From DASSNR01 sp036278935 (lineage in GTDB: Bacteria; Gemmatimonadota; Gemmatimonadetes; Gemmatimonadales; Gemmatimonadaceae), in the NCBI GenBank assembly GCA_036278935.1, contig DASUKA010000107.1, forward strand, positions 1 to 32,286: a stretch of DNA of 32,286 nt. Direction: 5' to 3'. This document shows, one piece after another, positions 15,875 to 22,857 of this stretch. Positions within the stretch are counted from its first letter, which is position 1, and each line of letters opens with the position of its first letter. Made by a program: the position numbers and the translations under genes. Below the pieces are notes generated by a model. It was not told the DNA's origin. It ran no database searches and was given only the letters and a program-made list of their open reading frames with translations.

Positions 15875-17497
15875 ATGCCGCGCCTACGTAAGCGAGTCCT
15901 CGTCGGCAGCCTCGTGCTTCCACTCCTCATCGGCGGTTTTGTCGTGCAGGAGCATAGCACGCGTGACGGAACGCGTGTTTTCGATCAGGTGCTCCGCCTC
16001 GTCTCCAACCGGTTCGTGGATACCATCGACACCGGCACCCTGTACGAGAAGGCAGCGCGCGGACTCGTGGCCCAGTTGAACGACCCGTACTCGGAGCTGT
16101 TCTCTCCCAAGGAGATGCAGCGTTTCTCGACGCAGTCCAACGGCCACTACGGCGGGATCGGGATGTCGATCCAGCAGCAGGAGGACAACGTCGTCGTCGT
16201 GCACGTCTTCCCGCACACGCCGGCGGAGGGAGCGGGGGTGCAGCCGGGAGACCGGATCATCGCCATCGACAGCGCCTCCACGCACGGGTGGAACTCGACG
16301 CGGATCTCCGATGTGCTCCAGGGGCAGATCGGCACGCAGGTGCAGGTGCAGTTCATGCGGCCCGGCGTATCGGAGCCGATCGAGCATCGGTTCACCCGTG
16401 CCGAGATCCACGTGCCGGCCGTGCCGTACGCCATCATGCTCAAGCCGAAGATCGCTTACATCCCGTTGCAGGAGTTCAACGAGACGGCGGGCGAGGAGGT
16501 GCGCAGTGGCGTGGAGCGGCTGGTCAAGCAGGGCGCCACGGGGATCATTCTGGACCTTCGCGGCAACCCGGGCGGGATTGTCGATCAGGCGATCGAGACC
16601 GCGGGACTTTTTCTGCACAACGGACAGACCGTCGCGAGCCTGCGTCCGCGACAGGGTGATCCCAAGACGTTCGTGGCTGATGGAAGCGAGCATGTGAACA
16701 GCCTGCCGCTGGTTGTCCTGGTGGACGGCTCCTCGGCGTCCGCCGCAGAGATCGTGACCGGCGCGCTCCAGGATCACGATCGCGCGCTCGTCGTCGGCAC
16801 CACGTCGTTCGGGAAGGGACTCGTCCAGACCGTATATCCCCTTGAGGGAGGGTGGGCGCTCAAGCTGACGACCGCCATGTGGTATACGCCCAACGGGCGC
16901 TCCATTCAGAAGGCGGCGAAGTGGCACCCGTCGGTGACCGCCACGGAAGAGCCGGTTCCGCTCACGATCCCCGATGAGCCGACGGATTCGATGGAGATGG
17001 ATTCGGTGGAGGTAGATTCCGTCAAGAAGCACCGGCCGGCGTACAAGTCCGACGCGGGGCGCGTGGTGTACGGCGGTGGCGGGATCACCCCGGATGTGAT
17101 CGTGTCTCAGGACACGATGACCACGGCGGAGCAGGAGTTCGCCAGGGTGCTGGCGCCGAAGTTTGGTGTGTGGAACTCCGTGCTGTCCGATTACGCGCTC
17201 AAGCTCAAGGGGACCGTCCAGCCGCACTTCACCGTGAAGCCCGAGTGGCGCGATGAGCTGTACCGTCGGTTGATCAAGGCCGGCATTTCCATCGACCGGG
17301 CACAGTACGACTCCGCGACGCCAATGGTGGATCAGTTGATCGGGCAGCGGATCGCGTCCGATGCGTTCGGCGATTCCACCGCGCGCCGCCGTTCCATTCC
17401 TGACGACGCGCAGCTTGAGCGCGCCATCACGCTCCTCCAGAAGGGGCAGAGCCAGCAGGATCTCTTCACGCTCGCCAAGATTGGAGAGAAGAAGTAG
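15875..17497 (+). CDS. S41-family C-terminal processing protease (CtpA/Prc-like) with PDZ domain
   Basis: 540 residues. An N-terminal signal anchor (RKRVLVGSLVLPLLIGGFVV) places it in the periplasm. Next come the helical cap (LYEKAARGLVAQLNDPYSELF), a PDZ domain at about residues 90-170 (GGIGMSIQQQEDNVVVVHVF, AGVQPGDRIIAID) and the S41 catalytic core. The nucleophile is S289 in GSSASAAEI and the general base is K314 in FGKGLVQ, spaced 25 apart as in CtpB and Prc. After the core is a Glu/Asp/Ser insert (EPTDSMEMDSVEVDSVKKH) before GGGGITPDVIVS. The last 120 residues are a helical extension longer than in minimal CtpA. It probably trims or degrades envelope proteins. An inverted repeat follows the stop. 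Confidence 0.92.
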   Translation: MPRLRKRVLVGSLVLPLLIGGFVVQEHSTRDGTRVFDQVLRLVSNRFVDTIDTGTLYEKAARGLVAQLNDPYSELFSPKEMQRFSTQSNGHYGGIGMSIQQQEDNVVVVHVFPHTPAEGAGVQPGDRIIAIDSASTHGWNSTRISDVLQGQIGTQVQVQFMRPGVSEPIEHRFTRAEIHVPAVPYAIMLKPKIAYIPLQEFNETAGEEVRSGVERLVKQGATGIILDLRGNPGGIVDQAIETAGLFLHNGQTVASLRPRQGDPKTFVADGSEHVNSLPLVVLVDGSSASAAEIVTGALQDHDRALVVGTTSFGKGLVQTVYPLEGGWALKLTTAMWYTPNGRSIQKAAKWHPSVTATEEPVPLTIPDEPTDSMEMDSVEVDSVKKHRPAYKSDAGRVVYGGGGITPDVIVSQDTMTTAEQEFARVLAPKFGVWNSVLSDYALKLKGTVQPHFTVKPEWRDELYRRLIKAGISIDRAQYDSATPMVDQLIGQRIASDAFGDSTARRRSIPDDAQLERAITLLQKGQSQQDLFTLAKIGEKK

Positions 17498-17509
17498 GAA
17501 GTAGCGAGA

Positions 17510-17592
17510 GGAGAAAGGCGAAAGGCGAGAGGAGTATCGACCTCGGGAGAGAGGGCTGTCTTCCAGGAGTTGGTCGCCTTTCGCCTTTCTCC
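17510..17592. repeat. Intergenic 19-bp-arm inverted repeat built from GAGAAAGGCG words
   Basis: GGAGAAAGGCGAAAGGCGA (17510-17528) is exactly complementary to 17574-17592. It starts 13 bases after the S41 stop and ends just before the putative promoter of the SPFH gene. GGAGAAAGG is also in the array arm at 15320. Confidence 0.85.
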
Positions 17593-17607
17593 TTTCGGGT
17601 AGTTCCG

Positions 17608-17636
17608 TTGCCGCCCCTCCATTGCTACGGTAGCTT
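17608..17636 (+). promoter_or_regulatory. Possible promoter of the SPFH gene
   Basis: TTGCCG (17608-17613), exactly 17 bases, then TAGCTT (17631-17636). The spacing is ideal but the -10 match is weak. It lies 34 bases upstream of the ATG and just past the inverted repeat. Confidence 0.35.
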
Positions 17637-17669
17637 TCGGGAGCAGATGGACACTTTCGAGGAGCGAAC

Positions 17670-18788
17670 ATGACGGGACTGTTCCTGATCGGCGTGCTCG
17701 TGCTCGTCGTCCTGGTCATCCTCGGCAAATCGGTCAAGATCATTGGCCAGGCCGAGGTGATGGTGATCGAGCGACTGGGACGATTCAACCGCATCGCCCG
17801 TTCGGGGCTCAATCTCCTGATCCCCTTCGTCGAGGCGCCGCGCGAGATTGACGTGCGCTACATCGAGTCGGATCTGGGCGGCGTGAAGCGCGTGACCTCG
17901 GGGGCGACGGCGCGCATCGATCTGCGCGAGCAGGTGCTCAACTTCCCCAGCCAGCCGGTCATCACGAAGGACAACGTGACGATCGACATCGATGCGGTGC
18001 TTTACTACCGCATCGCCGATCCGCAGAAGGCGACATACGCTATCCAGAACCTCCCGTTCGCCCTCGAGACGCTCACCCGCACCACGCTCCGGAACATCGT
18101 GGGCGATATCGAGCTGGATCAGACGCTCGCCAGCCGTGACATGATCAACAAGCGCATGCGCGAGGTGATCGAGGAAGCGTCGATCGGGTGGGGCGTGGAT
18201 GTGACACGCGTGGAGCTGCAGGCCATCGACCCGCCGCGCGACATCCAACAGTCCATGGAACTGGTGATGCGCGCGGAACGCGAGCGCCGAGCGGCGGTGA
18301 CCACGGCGGAAGCGAGGAAGCGCTCGGCCATTCTCGAGGCGGAAGGGGTGAAGGAGTCACAGGTACGGCGCGCCGAAGGTGAGAAAGACGCCGCGATCCT
18401 TCGTGCACAGGGGCTGGCGACGGCACGGCTGGCCATGGCGCAGGCGGAGAGCGAGGCGCTCGAGCGCATCACGAGCGCGCTGCCGGATGGCGAGGCGGCC
18501 ACGTACCTCCTGGGCCTGAAGTACATGGAAGCATTGCCGGCCATTACCCAGGGAGCGGGGACGACCATCTTTCTTCCCGCCGAGGCGGCAGGCGTCATGG
18601 GAGCGCTGGGCGGGCTGCGCGAGTTGCTCAATCGCACGCCCACGCTCCGCGGGGATGCCGCATCCGGGCAGAAACCAGGCGCGCGAGCTCCGGGCGGTCC
18701 CGGCTACCAGCCGCCGCGCGCCGCCATCCCCTCCATTGGCGCGCCCCTCTCGTCTCCCCTCACGCCGGGGGAGCCCGAGGAGCGCTGA
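17670..18788 (+). CDS. SPFH/Band 7 stomatin-like protein (QmcA/slipin type)
   Basis: 372 residues, with GAGG upstream of ATG 17670. An N-terminal membrane anchor (LFLIGVLVLVVLVILG) is followed by the Band 7 domain: IIGQAEVMVIERLGRFNRIARSGLNLLIPFV, LREQVLNFPSQPVITKDNVTIDIDAVLYYRI and GVDVTRVELQAIDPPRDIQ. Next is the Ala/Glu-rich coiled coil AERERRAAVTTAEARKRSAI with the conserved ILEAEGVKESQVRRAEGEK. The tail is Pro/Gly-rich. Such proteins form membrane-bound rings that organise proteases and lipids. No NfeD partner is adjacent, which supports a QmcA-like rather than NfeD-linked role. It is two bases upstream of the small zinc-ribbon gene. Confidence 0.92.
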   Translation: MTGLFLIGVLVLVVLVILGKSVKIIGQAEVMVIERLGRFNRIARSGLNLLIPFVEAPREIDVRYIESDLGGVKRVTSGATARIDLREQVLNFPSQPVITKDNVTIDIDAVLYYRIADPQKATYAIQNLPFALETLTRTTLRNIVGDIELDQTLASRDMINKRMREVIEEASIGWGVDVTRVELQAIDPPRDIQQSMELVMRAERERRAAVTTAEARKRSAILEAEGVKESQVRRAEGEKDAAILRAQGLATARLAMAQAESEALERITSALPDGEAATYLLGLKYMEALPAITQGAGTTIFLPAEAAGVMGALGGLRELLNRTPTLRGDAASGQKPGARAPGGPGYQPPRAAIPSIGAPLSSPLTPGEPEER

Positions 18789-18790
18789 CG

Positions 18791-19012
18791 TTGGCAAGAA
18801 TCACGCGGGAGCGGGCCGAGCGCATTGCTCGCGCGCACGCGTGCGAGCAATGCGGGGAGTACAGCTACAAGAAGCTCGCGATCAAACCGGCGCTACGGGC
18901 GCAGAAGCGGGAGCTGAACATCGCCTGGCAGGCCATCAAGACGTGCGGCGTGTGCGGCATGGAACAGGAGCTCGGGATCGACGAAGAGGGCGACATCATC
19001 TACGTCACGTAG
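18791..19012 (+). CDS. Small zinc-ribbon protein, 73 residues
   Basis: It starts with TTG two bases after the SPFH stop, so translation is probably coupled. Two CxxC pairs (Cys 18/21, CEQCGEYSYKK, and Cys 52/55, CGVCGMEQE) flank a basic helix (KPALRAQKRELNIAWQAIK), a typical four-cysteine zinc ribbon. The end is acidic (GIDEEGDIIYV). I do not know its role; the basic helix suggests nucleic-acid or protein binding. Confidence 0.72.
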   Translation: MARITRERAERIARAHACEQCGEYSYKKLAIKPALRAQKRELNIAWQAIKTCGVCGMEQELGIDEEGDIIYVT

Positions 19013-19032
19013 GCGCCCCGCGCACCGCCGGC

Positions 19033-19779
19033 TCATTCGCGCCAGCGCGTGAGTCCCAGCGAGAACACCCCGGAGTTCATTCCGGGATTCACCTCACCCG
19101 TGGCGGCGTTGGAGGTGTGATGCAGCTCGTAGCCCGCCACCACCGCGTCGTGGCGCGTGACCCACCATTGCACCGCGCCGCCTGCCTCCGCCGTGAAGTT
19201 GAACTGCGTCGCTTTCGGGTCGGGGACCGGATGCTGGAACCAGAGCACCCCGCCATTCACGTGCAGCAGCAGCCGCACGGGGCTCTGACGAAAGAGCTGG
19301 AGTCGCACGCCCAGCGGCGCGAGCCCGAAACCGTAGACAGTGTGGTAGCTGCCGATGGTATGCACTACCAGCCGCACCGAGCACGCCTCGCCTGGCCGGC
19401 ATGGCCGGTAGTCGTTCACGAAGCGGTACTCTGGATTGCCGCTCATGACCGCCACCGGGATCGCGTCGACGACGTAATCGAGTGACACGTGCGGACCGGT
19501 AGTGATCGCCCAGCCCACCCGCATGCCAGCCAGAAACAGGTCGCGATACCGGGTGCCCAGACGCGTGCTGAAGGCGGAGTGGTGCGTGCCGCCGGCCCAG
19601 AACTCGAAGAAGGGGCGTCCTGCCTCCTCCGGGGTGGGAGCGCGTGCGTGCATCGCGCCGTGCGCTGGGGCGGAGCGACGCGCGCTGGAATCGGTGCCGG
19701 GCACGTATTGCGCCCCTGCTCGGCCAGCGAGCATCACCAGCCCGGCGAGCAGCGCCGCCAGATGGGACCTCAGAAACAT
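19033..19779 (-). CDS. PagL-like lipid A 3-O-deacylase (acyloxyacyl hydrolase family)
   Basis: 248 residues with a clear signal peptide (FLRSHLAALLAGLVMLAGRAGAQ). The body is made of alternating-residue beta strands typical of an eight-stranded outer-membrane barrel (FFEFWAGGTHHSAFS, RVGWAITTGPHVSLDYVVD, LHVNGGVLWFQHP). The C-terminal signature YELHHTSNAATGEVNPGMNS matches the PagL HxSN...NPG motif, where His and Ser are catalytic. The last strand ends FSLGLTRW with a terminal aromatic. PagL removes the 3-O acyl chain of lipid A in the outer membrane. The N-terminal loop insertion (SSARRSAPAHGAMHARAPT) is unusual. It lies 56 bases downstream of the JAMM protein gene on the same strand. Confidence 0.72.
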   Translation of the reverse strand: MFLRSHLAALLAGLVMLAGRAGAQYVPGTDSSARRSAPAHGAMHARAPTPEEAGRPFFEFWAGGTHHSAFSTRLGTRYRDLFLAGMRVGWAITTGPHVSLDYVVDAIPVAVMSGNPEYRFVNDYRPCRPGEACSVRLVVHTIGSYHTVYGFGLAPLGVRLQLFRQSPVRLLLHVNGGVLWFQHPVPDPKATQFNFTAEAGGAVQWWVTRHDAVVAGYELHHTSNAATGEVNPGMNSGVFSLGLTRWRE

Positions 19780-19835
19780 GGGATTCCTGGCCGTGTGATC
19801 GATTCACAGACGCGGGATGCCGTCCAGGCGTCTCT

Positions 19836-20420
19836 TCACGGACTGCGCCGTGCCGGAAAATATGGGACGAGCGCCCGCCGATCACAGTGGATGAGCCCGA
19901 ACGGCGCACCCACGGCGCGCAGTCTGACGCGGTCGTCGCCTGATGGCTGGCAGGAGTACGCATCCACGCCGCCCAGCACGCAGCTCGCATAGTTGACGTT
20001 GCCCCAGGTATCACTGCGGCACGTAGTGGGCGTATGCGAGTGCCAACGCGCCGCGTGGTGTGGGCAGGTGAATTCGATGCCGCGCTGGCTGTCGTACTCC
20101 GGCGTCACCAGGGTGGCGCTGGTCACCCAGTAGAGGGTATCGCCCAGCCGTGTCACCTCCCGGCGGTAGGTGAGGCAGCCGCCTGATTCCTTCTGCACGC
20201 GGGATGTGTCGTCCCATCGGCTGGCGAACCAGTTTCGCACGCTGTCGGGAAGGAGCACATACGGAACGCGGACATATCCCGCGACGGCGCGGGTGGTGGC
20301 AGGGCTGCGTTGCGCGTGCACCGGTGCACCGGAGAGCGCGGCGGCAAGCAGAAAGACGAGAACCGGGCTGCTGCGGACCAGCATGAGACGACGGGACGAC
20401 GGGGAGAGACATCGCGCCAT
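19836..20420 (-). CDS. Secreted JAMM/MPN+-type metallopeptidase-like protein
   Basis: 194 residues with a signal peptide (LVRSSPVLVFLLAAALSG, cleavage near VHA-Q). A full JAMM signature can be read: E78 in KESGGCL, then H127-S-H129 in ARWHSHT, then S160-x-x-D163 in QPSGDDRVRL, followed by a typical end (GLIHCDRRALVPYF). Prokaryotic JAMM proteins use the two His and the Asp to bind zinc and cleave isopeptide or peptide bonds. Between HSH and S160 there is a longer insert than usual, with cysteines (TTC, YASC, YSC) that could form disulfides, consistent with export. Export is atypical because most relatives are cytoplasmic or phage-tail proteins. ATG 20420 is used; ATG 20384 would also keep the signal peptide. 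Confidence 0.65.
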   Translation of the reverse strand: MARCLSPSSRRLMLVRSSPVLVFLLAAALSGAPVHAQRSPATTRAVAGYVRVPYVLLPDSVRNWFASRWDDTSRVQKESGGCLTYRREVTRLGDTLYWVTSATLVTPEYDSQRGIEFTCPHHAARWHSHTPTTCRSDTWGNVNYASCVLGGVDAYSCQPSGDDRVRLRAVGAPFGLIHCDRRALVPYFPARRSP

Positions 20421-20533
20421 GTCGCATTCCGGAACGGCATGGTTCCGGCCCGACGACGCGGAGGACGTGAGCGCGGCGCCGCCAGTGCGGCGCGCCGCAG
20501 CCTGTGCCGAGGACCACCGGCACCCGCGAGCCG

Positions 20534-20562
20534 TTGGTTGGCCGGCAACTCAACTCTATGCT
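20534..20562 (+). promoter_or_regulatory. Possible promoter of the YhaM-like gene
   Basis: TTGGTT (20534-20539), a 17-base spacer and TATGCT (20557-20562). The predicted start is near 20569, about 65 bases before the ATG. Matches to consensus are three and four of six, so confidence is moderate. Confidence 0.4.
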
Positions 20563-20633
20563 ATTGCATTGCCGCCGGAGCCGAAAGGGGCCGGCTCTTG
20601 CCTCCCCCGCCCGTTTTCCCCAGTTTCTGCCCC

Positions 20634-21638
20634 ATGCAACCGCTCGTCCTGCCCGGCCTCGCCCTCGGTGACCGCGTACAACACGAACTGCGCGTCATCG
20701 AGCGCTCCGAGAGAGAGAAAAGAGACGGCGAGCGGTTTGTCATCCTCACGCTCGGCAATGCATCCGGGGAGATCGCGACGAAGCCCATCTGGGCCAACCA
20801 GATAGCGGACGGCTGGGTGGACGGCGCCGAGCGGGGTGCGATCGTGCAGGTGATCGGACACATCGCGAGCTATGAGGCCAATGGCACCAGCAAGCGGCAA
20901 CTGGCGCTCACCGCGCCGGTCCGGCTCGTGTCGCCCGAGTCCGCGCGTATCGAGGAGTTTCTCCCCGCGATCGAGGGCGATATCACCAAGCTGTGGGACG
21001 CGCTCGATCGGTACCGGGGGGAGATCGGATCGGTCACGCTGCAGCGAGTTCTCGCTCTCTTCTTCGGTGACGATGACTTTCGTCTTCGCTTCGAGCGCGT
21101 ACCGGCGTCCATCAAGGGGCATCATGCCAAGCTCGGCGGCCTGCTCCTGCACGTCTGGGAGGTGACGCGTATTGCGCGCGGTATCGCCCAGACCATGCGG
21201 GCCAATGTGGATCTCGTCACGGCGGGTGCGCTGCTGCACGACGTCGGCAAGGTCGAGGCGTATGACGTATCGCTTGGTGGCTTTGCGCGCACGGCACCGG
21301 GGTACCTCATCGAGCATGTGGTGCTGGGCTGCCTGATGCTCGAGCACCGGCTCGCGGCGCTGGACCATCCACTCTGCACCGAGGAGCAACGACTCGAGCT
21401 GGAGCACATCATTCTGTCGCATCACGGCACGCTCGAATTTGGGAGTCCGGTGCGGGCACTCACGCTGGAGGCGGAGATCGTCCACTGGGCTGATGAATCA
21501 TCCGCCAAGTCGAACGACATGCTGGAGTCGCTGGGTGACACTGGCGCCTTCGGGAAGGGCGAGCCGTTCGCGGAAAACAAGCGGCTGTGGCGCGTAGACA
21601 ACCGGCGGTTATGGAAGCGGTCGCATTCCTGGGAGTGA
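20634..21638 (+). CDS. YhaM-type 3'-5' exoribonuclease (OB fold plus HD domain)
   Basis: 334 residues from ATG 20634. The N-terminus (residues 10-95) is an OB-like nucleic-acid-binding fold (FVILTLGNASGEIATKPIWA, GAIVQVIGHIASYE). The HD domain occupies about residues 160-300: HHAKLGGLLLHVWEV, metal-binding H202-D203 in LLHDVGKVEAY, GYLIEHVVLG, HIILSHHGTLEFGSP and EAEIVHWADESSAK, all typical of YhaM/CBF1 proteins. These are Mn-dependent exonucleases acting on RNA and single-stranded DNA in the cytoplasm. It is transcribed away from the two secreted-protein genes. A gene-free stretch follows. Confidence 0.9.
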   Translation: MQPLVLPGLALGDRVQHELRVIERSEREKRDGERFVILTLGNASGEIATKPIWANQIADGWVDGAERGAIVQVIGHIASYEANGTSKRQLALTAPVRLVSPESARIEEFLPAIEGDITKLWDALDRYRGEIGSVTLQRVLALFFGDDDFRLRFERVPASIKGHHAKLGGLLLHVWEVTRIARGIAQTMRANVDLVTAGALLHDVGKVEAYDVSLGGFARTAPGYLIEHVVLGCLMLEHRLAALDHPLCTEEQRLELEHIILSHHGTLEFGSPVRALTLEAEIVHWADESSAKSNDMLESLGDTGAFGKGEPFAENKRLWRVDNRRLWKRSHSWE

Positions 21639-22025
21639 AGAGGGACGGTCCATCTCAACGTTTTGCCTGGGGTTTTCGTATACAGCACGGTTGTGGCTTC
21701 TGACGCCACAGCGGCCCGTGCGGAATGCGGGCTGGAACCTTTCGTCTCCTTGGATGTAGGAGTAAGGCGCCAGGTGGCGCGCCAGCACTGCGCCACTGTC
21801 TGCCGAGCCGAATAGCCGGGGAGCAGCGGGCCGCGCGGAGCTCTGCACAGGCGGCCGATCCTTCCGGCGAGCGAATCAGCGCTTTTGGGGGCTGATCGCG
21901 AAGTTGTACCCGTCGTCAAGTCTATGCGCGGCGGCCGACGCGTATGGGAGCTCGCGCACAAGCCCGCCGTGCGATAGCGGCGCCGTGTTGGCTCACGGGC
22001 GCTGCGTTACACTTTTGGAGGGTTC
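21639..22025. other. Gene-free stretch of about 390 bases
   Basis: No open frame here has a ribosome site or plausible protein. Small hairpins can be drawn (TGTGGC-N7-GCCACA near 21693; ATCAGC...GCTGAT near 21876). I do not recognise any known structured RNA such as SRP RNA, tmRNA or RNase P RNA. Confidence 0.45.
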
Positions 22026-22235
22026 ATGCGTAAGCCACGGCCGGCCACGTACAATCCAGCCCAGGCGCTGCAGCTCATCTCGAACGATCGTAACGGCGAG
22101 CCATTGAGCTGCCCGTCCTGTTCCGGGGCAATCCTTCGCGCCCCGTTGATTACCCCACCGCCACCTCGATCCCACGTCACTCTGCGTTGCTCGAACTGCG
22201 GGCGCATCGCGCGATATATCGCCGGCGCTGCCTGA
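22026..22235 (+). CDS. Tiny zinc-ribbon protein, 69 residues
   Basis: GGAGGG lies just upstream of ATG 22026. Two CxxC pairs (Cys 29/32, CPSCSG, and Cys 55/58, CSNCGR) flank a Pro-rich loop (LITPPPPRSH), which makes a four-cysteine zinc ribbon. The N-terminus is basic and polar (RKPRPATYNPAQALQLI). The function is unknown. A strong hairpin terminator 27 bases after the stop supports a real, separately transcribed gene. Confidence 0.7.
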   Translation: MRKPRPATYNPAQALQLISNDRNGEPLSCPSCSGAILRAPLITPPPPRSHVTLRCSNCGRIARYIAGAA

Positions 22236-22261
22236 CCAGTCCCTATAGAGCGAGCGGCCTT

Positions 22262-22300
22262 CCGGGGGCGGGGAATCATTCCCCGCCCCCGGGGCGTTTT
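22262..22300 (+). terminator. Intrinsic terminator after the zinc-ribbon gene
   Basis: A 15-bp perfect stem (22262-22276 with 22278-22292) around a single C, rich in G/C (CCGGGGGCGGGGAAT arm), is followed by GGCGTTTT. This is a classical GC stem with a short T run. Confidence 0.8.
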
Positions 22301-22314
22301 GGTATGGCCTGCTT

Positions 22315-22485
22315 TATGATACGCACTTCCGGCGTACGTGCTCTCGATTCTGAGAGCCGTATGTTTAGATTTCGGTACGTTCGAAGATCACGTCGAATTG
22401 ACGCGAGGCAACGCGGGCCTCTCACTCTTTTCGAGCGGGATCAGGCATCACAGTTTGCCCCGGATCAGGGGAAGAGGTAAGCACC
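22315..22485 (+). promoter_or_regulatory. Putative -10 box and long leader of the cold-shock gene
   Basis: TATGAT at 22315-22320 matches five of six -10 positions but has no good -35, because the terminator stem occupies that place. A start near 22327 would give a leader of about 160 bases, similar to the long leaders of enteric cspA genes. The leader holds a small hairpin (GCTCTC-N6-GAGAGC near 22340). GGGGAAGAGG before the ATG is the probable ribosome site. Confidence 0.35.
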
Positions 22486-22692
22486 ATGTCTCGCATTACG
22501 GGCACCGTGAAGTGGTTCAACGACGCGAAGGGGTTTGGTTTCATCTCTCGTGAAGGCGGACCCGATGTGTTCGTGCACTTCAGTGCAATCCGTGCCAACG
22601 GCTTCAAGTCCCTGCAGGAAGGCGATCGCGTGGAGTTCGAGATCGTACAAGGACAGAAAGGTCCACAGGCCGCCGAAGTCGTGAAGATCTGA
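22486..22692 (+). CDS. Cold-shock domain protein (CspA family)
   Basis: 68 residues, a complete single cold-shock domain. It begins with TGTVKWFNDAKGFGFI, carries RNP1 at 15-20 (KGFGFI) and RNP2 at 28-32 (VFVHF), and ends with QEGDRVEFEIVQGQKGPQAAEVV. Such proteins bind single-stranded RNA and DNA and melt RNA structure. It is monocistronic with its own terminator. The family is usually present in several copies per genome, so I give no specific paralog symbol. Confidence 0.97.
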   Translation: MSRITGTVKWFNDAKGFGFISREGGPDVFVHFSAIRANGFKSLQEGDRVEFEIVQGQKGPQAAEVVKI

Positions 22693-22713
22693 TCCCGTCT
22701 TCGTGGAAGAAAG

Positions 22714-22745
22714 AACCCCCCGGGCACACCGGGGGGTTTTCTTTT
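22714..22745 (+). terminator. Intrinsic terminator of the cold-shock gene
   Basis: AACCCCCCGG (22714-22723) pairs perfectly with CCGGGGGGTT (22729-22738) around a GCACA loop, followed by TTCTTTT. It starts 22 bases after the stop. Confidence 0.92.
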
Positions 22746-22857
22746 GTATACCGGTCACGCCAAGCACACCGGCACTGTGAAAACCACTGGTGAAGCTCGG
22801 CGCATCCCGACACCGTAGAGATGAGCGCCTACCCGCGTCCTCCACCAGCGAGGCCTC

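Noticed and set aside
15884..17812. Open frame of over 600 codons on the minus strand opposite the S41 protease.
   Set aside because: Same reasoning: it is the mirror of a well-supported protease gene and even crosses the inverted repeat.
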